From NCBI GenBank assembly GCA_963667145.1, contig OY762943.1, positions 1,426,001-1,490,000 on the forward strand: 64,000 bases of DNA, written 5' to 3'. Shown here in pieces: positions 56,730-64,000 of this stretch. Under the pieces are notes generated by a model. The model was not told where the DNA came from. It made no database searches and worked only from the letters and a program-made list of their open reading frames with translations. The first letter of the stretch is position 1, and each line of letters starts with the position of its first letter. Position numbers and translations under genes: made by a program. This DNA comes from G963667145 sp963667145 (GTDB taxonomy: Bacteria > Cloacimonadota > Cloacimonadia > G963667145).

Positions 56730-57644
56730 ATGTTGTATGAAAATATTATTAAATTCGCACCCATTGTTTTATTTACTTACAATCGTCCATGGCACACTCG
56801 CCAAACTGTTGAAGCTCTTCAAAAAAATGAACTTGCCCAGGATAGTGAACTTTTTATCTATTCTGATGCCTCCAAAAATGAAAAAGATTATCTGAATGTT
56901 CAAGAAGTTAGGCAATATTTAAAAAACATTAAAGGTTTTAAATCTATAACTATTATTGAGCGAAAGAAAAATTTTGGACTTGCCGAAAATATTATAAGTG
57001 GTGTGACAAACATTGTTAACAAATATGGGAAAATAATTGTCTTGGAAGATGATTTGGTTACTAGTACATATTTTTTGCGATTTATGAATGAGGCTTTAGC
57101 TCTTTATGAGAAAGATAAAAAAGTTGCTTGTATAAGTGGTTATATTTACCCAATAGATAATTTGCCCCAAACTTTTTTCATTAAAGGTGCAGATTGTTGG
57201 GGATGGGCTACATGGAAGAGAGCTTGGAATATTTTTGAATCAGATGGGCAAAAATTGTTAGATGAGATTAAGGAGAAAAAAGTAAAAAGGGAATTTGATT
57301 TTAATAATAGTTATAATTTTTATAAAATGTTGAAAATGCAAATTAAAGGGAAAAATAATTCTTGGGCAGTTAGATGGTATGCTAGTGCTTTTATAAAAAA
57401 TATGTTTACCTTATATCCTGGGGAAAGTTATGTTCGCAATATTGGATTTGGTGAAAATGCAACTCACTGTAAAACAGAAATTAATATTTTTGATGTAGAT
57501 TTATGTAATCAAAAATTTTCTTTGAAAAAAACATCGATAGAAGAAAATAATAAAGCAAAAAAATTAATGGAAAAGTATTTTAAAAGATTGAATGCAAATT
57601 TGGTAAAAAAAGTGATATCAAGGATTAAAAATTCATTTTTATGA
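56730..57644 (+). CDS. glycosyltransferase, GT2-like
   Basis: A 304-residue protein beginning APIVLFTYNRPWHTRQTVEAL, with LFIYSDASKNEKD and VLEDDLVTSTYFLRFMNEAL (EDD near residue 109-111 as the metal site). The GADCWGWATWKRAWNIF segment is typical of this subgroup of sugar transferases. The ATG of the following gene overlaps its stop (ATGA at 57641-57644). Confidence 0.85.
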   Translation: MLYENIIKFAPIVLFTYNRPWHTRQTVEALQKNELAQDSELFIYSDASKNEKDYLNVQEVRQYLKNIKGFKSITIIERKKNFGLAENIISGVTNIVNKYGKIIVLEDDLVTSTYFLRFMNEALALYEKDKKVACISGYIYPIDNLPQTFFIKGADCWGWATWKRAWNIFESDGQKLLDEIKEKKVKREFDFNNSYNFYKMLKMQIKGKNNSWAVRWYASAFIKNMFTLYPGESYVRNIGFGENATHCKTEINIFDVDLCNQKFSLKKTSIEENNKAKKLMEKYFKRLNANLVKKVISRIKNSFL

Positions 57645-58433
57645 AAGATATAATAAAATCTTTTTAACCTTCTGTTTATTAAACTTGTTTTGTAATATAA
57701 AGAAAGTAGGTGAAAAGGCGATTATAAAAGTTGGGATGAAGCGGAACAAAATTCTATAGGTTATGAAGAAAGAGGAATTCTCAATAAAGTTAGAGAATCT
57801 TTACTAAAAGTAAAAAATGGCGAAGTAGTTTATGAAAGGGATAGTGTGATTTTTGATGAAATTCAATATTCTTGGCCACTTTTATCTGGGCTTTTATTTG
57901 TAGCAGCGAAAAATAGTGGAGTGCTCAATATTGTTGATTTTGGCGGAAGTTTAGAAAGCACTTATTTCCAAAACAGAAAATTTTTACAGAAACTGGATAA
58001 TTTATCTTGGAATGTAATTGAACAAAAACATTTTGCTGATGTAGGGAAAAAAGAATTTGAAGATGGGAAATTAAGTTTTTTTTATGATGTTAAATCATGC
58101 AAAAAAGAAAAAAAATCTAATGCAATTTTATTTTCAAGTGTCTTACAGTATATTGAAAAACCATATGAATTGTTAAACGATATTTTGTCTTATGGTTTTG
58201 ATTATGTGATTTTTGATAGAATGCCATTCAGCAAAGATAAAGAAAAAATAACCTTACAAAGGGTTCCAAGTAAAATTTATAAAGCAAGTTATCCTTGTTG
58301 GCTTTTTGACGAAATAAAGTTTTTACAATATTTTAAAGATAATGGATATAAAATTATTGAAGGCTTTCATGCACTTGATGGAGAAAGTAATGGTTATATT
58401 TTTAAAGGTTTTATTATGGTGAGAAATGTATAA
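57641..58433 (+). CDS. TIGR04325-type methyltransferase with two frameshifts at its 5' end
   Basis: From 57846 (GTG) a 195-residue frame is open: FDEIQYSWPLLSGLLFVAAK, NIVDFGGSLESTYFQNRKF, WNVIEQKHF and ILFSSVLQYIEKPYELL match the TIGR04325 SAM-methyltransferase family common in sugar clusters. Its true N-terminus lies upstream in two other frames. From ATG 57641, which overlaps the previous stop, the frame continues if one T is added to T5 (57661-57665) and one A to A4 (57713-57716). It then reads on through GDYKSWDEAEQNSIGYEERG into the open frame. As given, the protein would be truncated. The lesions may be base-call errors, real decay or phase variation. Confidence 0.75.
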
Positions 58434-59379
58434 CTATTGTACTCTTTTTGATAGCAATTATTTGACTCGTGGCTTGGCGATGTACGAGTCGCTCAAAAAA
58501 TATAGTAATGACTTTCATTTATTTATTTTCGCTTTTGATAATTATTCTTTTGCTCTTTTAAAAAGTCTGGATTTGGAATTTGTTACAATTACTTCGTTGA
58601 AAGAATTTGAAGATGAGGAACTTTTGCGAATAAAGAGTAGCAGAAGCAAGGGTGAGTATTGTTGGACATGCACACCATCAACAATTAAATATTCCATTGA
58701 AAAATTTAATCTTGAGATTTGTACATACCTTGATGCTGATTTGTATTTTTTTTCTAATCCCACTGTCTTGATAGATGAAATGGATATTAATGATTCTGTT
58801 TTAATAACTGAGCATAGATACTCTTCAGAATATGACCAAAGTTTAACAAGTGGAATATATTGTGTTCAATTTATGACTTTTAAAAATGATGAAAATGGGA
58901 TGCGAGTATTAAATTGGTGGAGAAATGCTTGTATTGGCTGGTGCTATGCAAGATTTGAAAATGGGAAATTTGGAGATCAAAAATATCTTGATGATTGGAC
59001 TTCTCGTTTTGAAGGTGTTCATGTTCTTCAAAATTTAGGTGGTGGTGTTGCTCCATGGAATATTCAACAATACGACTTAAGTAACGAGTCTTTTAAAGTA
59101 ATTTTTTATCATTTTCATAACTTTAAGTTTTTAGAAAATAATAAGGTGGATTTTGGGAATTATAAATTGAATAAAATAAATATTGATAGACTTTATGTCC
59201 CTTACATTAAACATCTAAAAAAGATAAGCAAGTATTTGGGAGAAATTGATAAAAATCATAAGTATGATGGAATTGTAAAAAAGAAAATTTTTAATTTAAG
59301 AAAAATTTATTCAGTAGTAAAGAGAAAAATTAGAGGAACTTATAATGTTTACAAAATTGATGAGATAATAGGTAGGTGA
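58426..59379 (+). CDS. glycosyltransferase-like protein
   Basis: A 317-residue protein with a GT-A-like layout: YCTLFDSNYLTRGLAMYESL at the start (as in GT8 enzymes) and TYLDADLYFFSNP (DxD, about residues 104-116). VLQNLGGGVAPWNIQQY is a conserved stretch of this uncharacterised group of polysaccharide-cluster proteins. It overlaps the methyltransferase by 8 bases. The donor sugar is unknown. Confidence 0.75.
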   Translation: MYNYCTLFDSNYLTRGLAMYESLKKYSNDFHLFIFAFDNYSFALLKSLDLEFVTITSLKEFEDEELLRIKSSRSKGEYCWTCTPSTIKYSIEKFNLEICTYLDADLYFFSNPTVLIDEMDINDSVLITEHRYSSEYDQSLTSGIYCVQFMTFKNDENGMRVLNWWRNACIGWCYARFENGKFGDQKYLDDWTSRFEGVHVLQNLGGGVAPWNIQQYDLSNESFKVIFYHFHNFKFLENNKVDFGNYKLNKINIDRLYVPYIKHLKKISKYLGEIDKNHKYDGIVKKKIFNLRKIYSVVKRKIRGTYNVYKIDEIIGR

Positions 59380-59380
59380 T

Positions 59381-59740
59381 ATGGCATACTTAATAGAATT
59401 ACCGACATTTACAAATGAAAGTGGTAGTTTGACTGTTGTTGAAAAAGTGCTTCCGTTTGAAGTAAAAAGATTTTATTATATTTATGATGTTGTTTCCAAG
59501 CGAGGCGGACATAGGCATAAAAAAAATATGCAAGCTCTTATTTGTTTGGGAGGCAATTGTGAAATTTATGTGAATAATGGGGGAAATGAGAAAATATTCA
59601 ATCTTAATTCTCCTAGAAAATGTTTAGTTTTAGAAGCGAAAGATTGGCATACTATGGATAAATTTTCTAAAGGAGCTACATTATTAGTTTTTGCTTCGGA
59701 ATTTTATGATGTTGATGATTATATTGATGAGGAATATTAG
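59381..59740 (+). CDS. fdtA: WxcM/FdtA-like sugar 3,4-ketoisomerase
   Basis: A 119-residue single cupin. RGGHRHKKNMQALICLGG (about 42-59) carries the His residues of the FdtA active site. FdtA isomerises dTDP-4-keto-6-deoxyglucose to the 3-keto form. The next gene is the matching aminotransferase. No rmlA or rmlB is in the window, so the dTDP substrate must be made elsewhere, or the enzyme uses the CDP or GDP 4-keto sugar made here. Confidence 0.85.
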   Translation: MAYLIELPTFTNESGSLTVVEKVLPFEVKRFYYIYDVVSKRGGHRHKKNMQALICLGGNCEIYVNNGGNEKIFNLNSPRKCLVLEAKDWHTMDKFSKGATLLVFASEFYDVDDYIDEEY

Positions 59741-60831
59741 TGATAGAATATGAAAATTTGGCCAAGGTAAATAAATTTCTTTTTGAGAAGTATAAAAGCA
59801 ATTTTGAAAATTTTTTAGAAAGTGGATGGTACATTCTTGGCAAGCAAGTAGAGCAATTTGAAAATGATTTTGCTATATTTTGTGGAGTTTCTCACTGTGT
59901 TGGTGTGGCTTCTGGGTTAGATGCTTTAATTTTGGCAATTGCTGCTTTTGATTTTCCAAAAGGAAGTGAAATCATTGTCCCTTCCAATACTTATATAGCT
60001 ACTATTTTGGCAATTATAAGAAATGGATTTAAGCCCATATTGGTTGAACCAAATATCTCCACATATAATATAGATGCAACTAAAATAGAAGAAAAAATAA
60101 CTAAAAAAACTAAAGCTATTTTAGTTGTGCATTTGTATGGGAAAGCTTGTGAAATGAACAAAATAGTCAATATTGCTAATATATATAATTTAAAGATAAT
60201 TGAGGATTGTGCTCAAGCTCATGGGGCAGAATATAAGGGACAAAAAGTGGGAAGTTTTGGAATAGGTTGCTTTAGTTTTTATCCTACAAAAAATCTCGGT
60301 GGATTAGGGGATGGTGGAGCTATAACTTGTAACGATGAAGAATTTTTGTCCAAAGTAAAGTCTTTGAGAAATTATGGAAGTGTCAAAAAATATTATAATG
60401 AGTATTTAGGATATAATTCTAGATTAGATGAATTGCAAGCTGGTTTTTTATCTGTAAAGCTTAAGACATTAAATGGTATTATTAATCACAAAAGAGAGTT
60501 GGCAGAAATATATTTTGAAAATTTAAGTGATGATTTTATAAAACCAACAGTTCACAGTGATTATTTTGATGTATTTCATATTTTCAATATTCGCCATAGC
60601 AAAAGAGATCAGCTTAGAGAATATTTATTGAATAATGGAATAAAAACAGAAATACATTATCCAGTTGCTCCTCATAGGCAAAAAGCTATGAAAGAAATTT
60701 TAAAAGGAGATTACCCGATAGCTGATAAAATTCATAGAACTACTTTAAGTTTACCAATTTCTTATTTTCACACAAAAGAAGAAATTTTAAAGATTTGTAT
60801 TATAATGAATAAATGGGGAAAAAATAATTGA
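59740..60831 (+). CDS. fdtB: DegT-family aminotransferase, FdtB-like (3-amino-3,6-dideoxyhexose)
   Basis: PLP aminotransferase of 363 residues; the PLP Lys is K184 in FYPTKNLGGLGDGG, as in FdtB/QdtB/TylB-type 3-aminotransferases. EDCAQAHGAEYKGQKVGSFG is the usual segment. The start is GTG at 59740, overlapping the fdtA stop by one base, so the two are coupled and act in sequence. It is the last gene of the most AT-rich part of the locus. Confidence 0.87.
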   Translation: MIEYENLAKVNKFLFEKYKSNFENFLESGWYILGKQVEQFENDFAIFCGVSHCVGVASGLDALILAIAAFDFPKGSEIIVPSNTYIATILAIIRNGFKPILVEPNISTYNIDATKIEEKITKKTKAILVVHLYGKACEMNKIVNIANIYNLKIIEDCAQAHGAEYKGQKVGSFGIGCFSFYPTKNLGGLGDGGAITCNDEEFLSKVKSLRNYGSVKKYYNEYLGYNSRLDELQAGFLSVKLKTLNGIINHKRELAEIYFENLSDDFIKPTVHSDYFDVFHIFNIRHSKRDQLREYLLNNGIKTEIHYPVAPHRQKAMKEILKGDYPIADKIHRTTLSLPISYFHTKEEILKICIIMNKWGKNN

Positions 60832-60855
60832 TATTTTTTTGAGCTTTAATTTATA

Positions 60856-60884
60856 TTGACATCAAGATTTTGTTTTATTTTGAA
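60856..60884 (+). promoter_or_regulatory. possible promoter before fcl
   Basis: The 85-base gap after fdtB contains TTGACA (60856-60861) and a TATTTTG-like box (60876-60882). This is close to, but not exactly, the pattern before tRNA-His. It would start a new transcript at fcl-pseB-pseC, where base composition returns toward the genome average. Confidence 0.35.
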
Positions 60885-60916
60885 GATGCGTAAAGAAATT
60901 AAGCTGAGATAGATTT

Positions 60917-61960
60917 ATGAACAAAAATTCTAAGATATATGTAGCTGGTCATAGGGGCTTGGTCGGTAGTGCGATTGTCAGGAGACTGGAGTCGGAAGGC
61001 TATAACAATTTACTTTTGAAAACTCATCAGGAGTTGGATTTGCTTAATCAAGTTGCTGTTGCTGATTTTTTTGCAAAAGAAAAGCCTGAGTATGTTTTCT
61101 TGGCAGCTGCTAAAGTAGGTGGGATTGTCGCCAACAACACTTATCGTGCTGACTTCCTTTATGAGAATTTGCAAATTCAAAATAATGTAATTCATCAGAG
61201 TTATTTGCATCAGGTGAAAAAGCTACTTTTTTTGGGAAGTACTTGCATTTATCCTAAAAATGCTTCTCAACCGATGAAGGAAAATTCTCTTCTAACTTCC
61301 GAACTGGAATATACTAACGAGCCCTATGCCATTGCTAAGATTGCTGGAATGAAGATGTGTGAGGCTTATAATTTGCAATATGGGACGAATTTTGTTTCGG
61401 TAATGCCCACAAATTTGTATGGGGAGAATGATAATTTTGATTTGGAAAAATCTCATGTGTTGCCGGCACTTTTACGAAAAATTCATCTTGCCAAGCTTTT
61501 GAGTGAAAAGAAATATGCTGAAGTTGTGCAAGATTTGAGAGTCCCCAATATTGATGGAGCAAAAACTTATTTGGCGAAATTTGGAGTTGATGCAAATCAA
61601 GTGGAGATTTGGGGAACTGGCAAACCACGACGCGAGTTTTTACACAGTGATGATATGGCAGATGCCTGTGTTTTTGTGATGAAAAATATTGACTTCAATG
61701 ACTGTTTTTCTTCTGATGGAAGACAGATTAGAAATACGCATTTGAATATCGGAACAGGAAAAGATTTATCAATAAAAGAGTTGGCAGAAATGATAGCTAA
61801 GATAGTTGGTTATAAGGGGAAATTATTTTTTAATACTGATAAACCTGATGGGACGATGCTGAAGTTGACAGATCCTTCAAAATTGGCTTCACTTGGTTGG
61901 AGATATAAGATTGAGTTGGAAGAAGGGTTGAGAAAGGTTTATGGTGAATATAGAAATTAA
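60917..61960 (+). CDS. fcl: GDP-L-fucose synthase
   Basis: Bifunctional epimerase/reductase of 347 residues turning GDP-4-keto-6-deoxymannose into GDP-L-fucose. AGHRGLVGSAIVRRLE is the NADP motif; LAAAKVGGIVANNTYRADFLYENL, GSTCIYP and the YxxxK of EPYAIAKIAG are diagnostic. It is the partner of gmd, 16 kb upstream, so the AT-rich genes are bracketed by this pair. Confidence 0.96.
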   Translation: MNKNSKIYVAGHRGLVGSAIVRRLESEGYNNLLLKTHQELDLLNQVAVADFFAKEKPEYVFLAAAKVGGIVANNTYRADFLYENLQIQNNVIHQSYLHQVKKLLFLGSTCIYPKNASQPMKENSLLTSELEYTNEPYAIAKIAGMKMCEAYNLQYGTNFVSVMPTNLYGENDNFDLEKSHVLPALLRKIHLAKLLSEKKYAEVVQDLRVPNIDGAKTYLAKFGVDANQVEIWGTGKPRREFLHSDDMADACVFVMKNIDFNDCFSSDGRQIRNTHLNIGTGKDLSIKELAEMIAKIVGYKGKLFFNTDKPDGTMLKLTDPSKLASLGWRYKIELEEGLRKVYGEYRN

Positions 61961-61990
61961 ATTCTAATTTAATTTTGGTAAAGGAATTTT

Positions 61991-63007
61991 ATGCTAAACG
62001 ATAAAGTTATCTTAATTACAGGTGGAACAGGTTCATTTGGGAAAAAATTTGTTGAAGTTATTTTAAAATATTATCCTAAAGTAAAAAAAATAATTGTTTA
62101 TTCTAGAGACGAATTGAAACAGTTTGAAATGAGGCAATTGTGGAATGAAAAAAAATATCCGCAAATTCGTTATTTTATAGGGGATGTAAGAGATGCTTTG
62201 AGGCTTAAGCGAGCCTGCATAGGTGTTGATGTTATTATCCATGCTGCCGCTATGAAGCAAGTTGATACTGCCGAATATAATCCTGAAGAATGTATTAAAA
62301 CCAATGTTGATGGTGCACGTAATGTTATCAATTGTGCAATAGAATGCGGAGTAAAAAATATAGTTGCTCTTTCTACTGATAAAGCTTGTGCCCCTATTAA
62401 TCTTTACGGTGCAACAAAACTTGTTTCTGATAAATTATTTATTGCAGCTAACAATATAACAGGAACTCGAAAGATTAAATTTTCCGTTGTTCGCTATGGG
62501 AACGTAATGGGTTCTAGAGGTTCAGTAATTCCATTTTTTATGAAAATGGCTAAAACGGGGAAATTGCCTATCACTGATATTAGAATGACGAGGTTTAATA
62601 TTTCTTTGGATGATGGCGTTGCCATGGTGATGTTTGCTATCGAAAATGCTCTCGGAGGAGAAATTTTTGTTCCTAAGATTCCTTCTTATAAAATTTTGGA
62701 TATTGCAAAAGCTATTGCTCCTGATTGTAAAATTGAAGAAATTGGGATACGACCAGGAGAAAAGTTGCATGAAGAAATGATTTCGGAAACGGATTCTATT
62801 AACACAATTGAGTTTGACCCTTATTATGCAATTTTACCCTCGGTTCCTATTTCTTATTCTAAAGAAGAATATCTTAAGCATTATAGCGCAGAATTTGTGC
62901 AAGATGGATTTAGTTATAATTCAGGCACAAATGACAAATGGGAAACAGTGGAGAGCTTGAGAAAATTGATCGTAAGGCATGTTGATTCTAAATTCGAGGT
63001 TTTATAA
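61991..63007 (+). CDS. pseB: UDP-N-acetylglucosamine 4,6-dehydratase (inverting), PseB-like
   Basis: A 338-residue SDR. ITGGTGSFGKKFVEVIL is the NADP motif, followed by YSRDELKQFEM, AAMKQVDTAEYNP and STDKACAPINLYGATK, all typical of PseB/FlaA1 dehydratases. It starts pseudaminic acid or a related UDP-sugar route. Its partner PseC follows 2 bases downstream. Confidence 0.93.
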   Translation: MLNDKVILITGGTGSFGKKFVEVILKYYPKVKKIIVYSRDELKQFEMRQLWNEKKYPQIRYFIGDVRDALRLKRACIGVDVIIHAAAMKQVDTAEYNPEECIKTNVDGARNVINCAIECGVKNIVALSTDKACAPINLYGATKLVSDKLFIAANNITGTRKIKFSVVRYGNVMGSRGSVIPFFMKMAKTGKLPITDIRMTRFNISLDDGVAMVMFAIENALGGEIFVPKIPSYKILDIAKAIAPDCKIEEIGIRPGEKLHEEMISETDSINTIEFDPYYAILPSVPISYSKEEYLKHYSAEFVQDGFSYNSGTNDKWETVESLRKLIVRHVDSKFEVL

Positions 63008-63009
63008 AA

Positions 63010-64000
63010 ATGAATGCCATCCCTTATGGTAAACAAAATATTACCAGTCAAGATATTGAAGCTGTTGTTGAGATTCTTAAATCTGATTTTTTGACACAAG
63101 GTCCGAAAGTTTCGGAGTTTGAAGAGAAATTTGCCAAATATATAGGTAGCAAATATGCGGTTGCTGTATGTAATGGAACAGGAGCTTTGCATTTGAGTGT
63201 TTTAGCTTTGGGAGTCTCCAGTGGAGATAAGGTCATTACCACTCCTATTACTTTTGCTGCAAGTGCTAATTGTGTCAAATATTGTGGCGGAGAAGTTGAT
63301 TTCGTAGATATTGATAGCAATAACTACACAATAGATTTGGATAAGTTAGAACAAAAAATAAAATCTGCTCCGAAAGGTGCATATAAGGGAATTATTCCTG
63401 TTGATTTTGCTGGTTATCCTTGTGATATGGAGAGAATAAGAGAACTTGCGGACGAATATGGTTTGTGGGTCATAGAAGATGCTTGTCATTCTCCAGGAGG
63501 ATATTTCCAAAATAAATCGGGTGAAAAAGTAAATTGTGGAGATGGGCAATATGCTGATTTGTCTATTTTCTCTTTTCATCCAGTTAAGCATATTGCTACA
63601 GGTGAAGGTGGTATGATAACCACCAATAACCAGAAACTTTATGAGAAGTTATTACTCTTGAGAACTCATGGCATTACCAAGGATGCTAATTTGTTGCTTC
63701 AAAATGATGGTGGTTGGTATTATGAAATGCAAGAGTTGGGCTACAATTATAGATTGTCCGATATCCATGCTGCTTTGGGTTCTTCCCAGTTGGATAGAGC
63801 AAGGGAAGATTTATATAGAAGAAAAGAAATTGCAGTAAAATATAATGAGGCTTTTAGTGATTTGCCAATTACTCTTCCTTATGTTGCTGAGGGGATTTCG
63901 CATGCTTATCATTTGTATGTTATTCAAGTTGAAAATAGAAAAGGATTATACGATTATTTGAGAAAAAATAATATTTATTCGCAAGTACATTATGTTCCTG
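63010..64000 (+). CDS. pseC: UDP-4-amino-4,6-dideoxy-AltNAc transaminase PseC, 5' part
   Basis: Cut by the right edge after about 330 codons. Translation from ATG 63010 gives IPYGKQNITSQDIEAVVEIL and DFLTQGPKVSEFEEKFAKY, the usual PseC start. The PLP Lys is K193 in FSFHPVKHIATGEGG, followed by LRTHGI and ELGYNYRLSDIHAALG. It aminates the PseB product at C4. Adjacent PseB strongly supports the assignment. Later pse genes would be expected to the right. Confidence 0.93.
   Translation, partial: MNAIPYGKQNITSQDIEAVVEILKSDFLTQGPKVSEFEEKFAKYIGSKYAVAVCNGTGALHLSVLALGVSSGDKVITTPITFAASANCVKYCGGEVDFVDIDSNNYTIDLDKLEQKIKSAPKGAYKGIIPVDFAGYPCDMERIRELADEYGLWVIEDACHSPGGYFQNKSGEKVNCGDGQYADLSIFSFHPVKHIATGEGGMITTNNQKLYEKLLLLRTHGITKDANLLLQNDGGWYYEMQELGYNYRLSDIHAALGSSQLDRAREDLYRRKEIAVKYNEAFSDLPITLPYVAEGISHAYHLYVIQVENRKGLYDYLRKNNIYSQVHYVP

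Noticed and set aside
1..64000. CRISPR array, insertion sequence, rRNA operon or replication origin
   Set aside because: No regularly spaced repeats, transposase motifs, rRNA segments or DnaA-box clusters were seen on reading either strand.

Overview
The window is a continuous stretch of bacterial chromosome with roughly 55 protein genes, two tRNAs and almost no non-coding space; no gene-free stretch exceeds 300 bases. The bacterium looks Gram-negative: lipoproteins with lipoboxes, SurA/PpiD-type periplasmic chaperones, an outer-membrane-barrel-like protein and an O-antigen or capsule sugar cluster. It is AT-rich and probably anaerobic and fermentative (small 2[4Fe-4S] ferredoxin, carbamate kinase, acetate channel). 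The overall style, including a compact Tsf, an RNase HIII, an HstK-like hybrid kinase and a TTTG/TAnnTTTG-like promoter before tRNA-His, suggests an FCB-group lineage such as Cloacimonadota. That placement is inference from gene style; no 16S gene is present.

Layout. 1-8916: end of nnrD, a D-2-hydroxyacid dehydrogenase, two tandem paralogous lytic transglycosylase lipoproteins, murJ, uvrC and an AT-rich orphan membrane protein. 9103-16836: rplM-rpsI, rpsB-tsf-pyrH-frr-tmk, a C-terminal processing protease, rnhC and an EamA transporter. 16876-21273: a fold-type II PLP enzyme of unknown substrate, an acetate channel, carbamate kinase (-), a nucleotide-sugar epimerase (-) and tRNA-Pro (-). 21449-27020: xer recombinase, mutL, miaA, a barrel-like protein, a TPR lipoprotein and a small membrane protein. 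27068-33655 (-): ferredoxin, tsaD and a 1760-residue hybrid signalling protein whose two kinase modules lack key residues. 33881-43688: MFS transporter, a frameshifted lipoprotein, tRNA-His, serC, rho, a small membrane protein, an M20 hydrolase, a SurA/PpiD-like chaperone and an orphan BMP-like lipoprotein.

43707-64000 is a surface-polysaccharide locus that runs off the right edge. It holds gmd and fcl (GDP-L-fucose), wzx, an FkbM methyltransferase, wecB, five probable glycosyltransferase or methyltransferase genes, rfbF-rfbG-rfbH (CDP-3,6-dideoxyhexose route), a split transketolase pair between rfbG and rfbH, fdtA/fdtB-like genes (3-amino-3,6-dideoxyhexose) and pseB-pseC (pseudaminic acid or a related sugar). 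The middle (about 44.8-60.8 kb) is markedly more AT-rich than the flanking housekeeping genes, as expected of an exchanged serotype cassette.

The observations most worth pursuing are: the CDP-dideoxysugar module containing a two-subunit transketolase, a candidate branched-sugar route; the hybrid kinase lacking both its catalytic Asp and its phospho-accepting His; two genes broken only at homopolymer runs (35142-35703 and 57641-58433); and a hairpin leader before rpsB.
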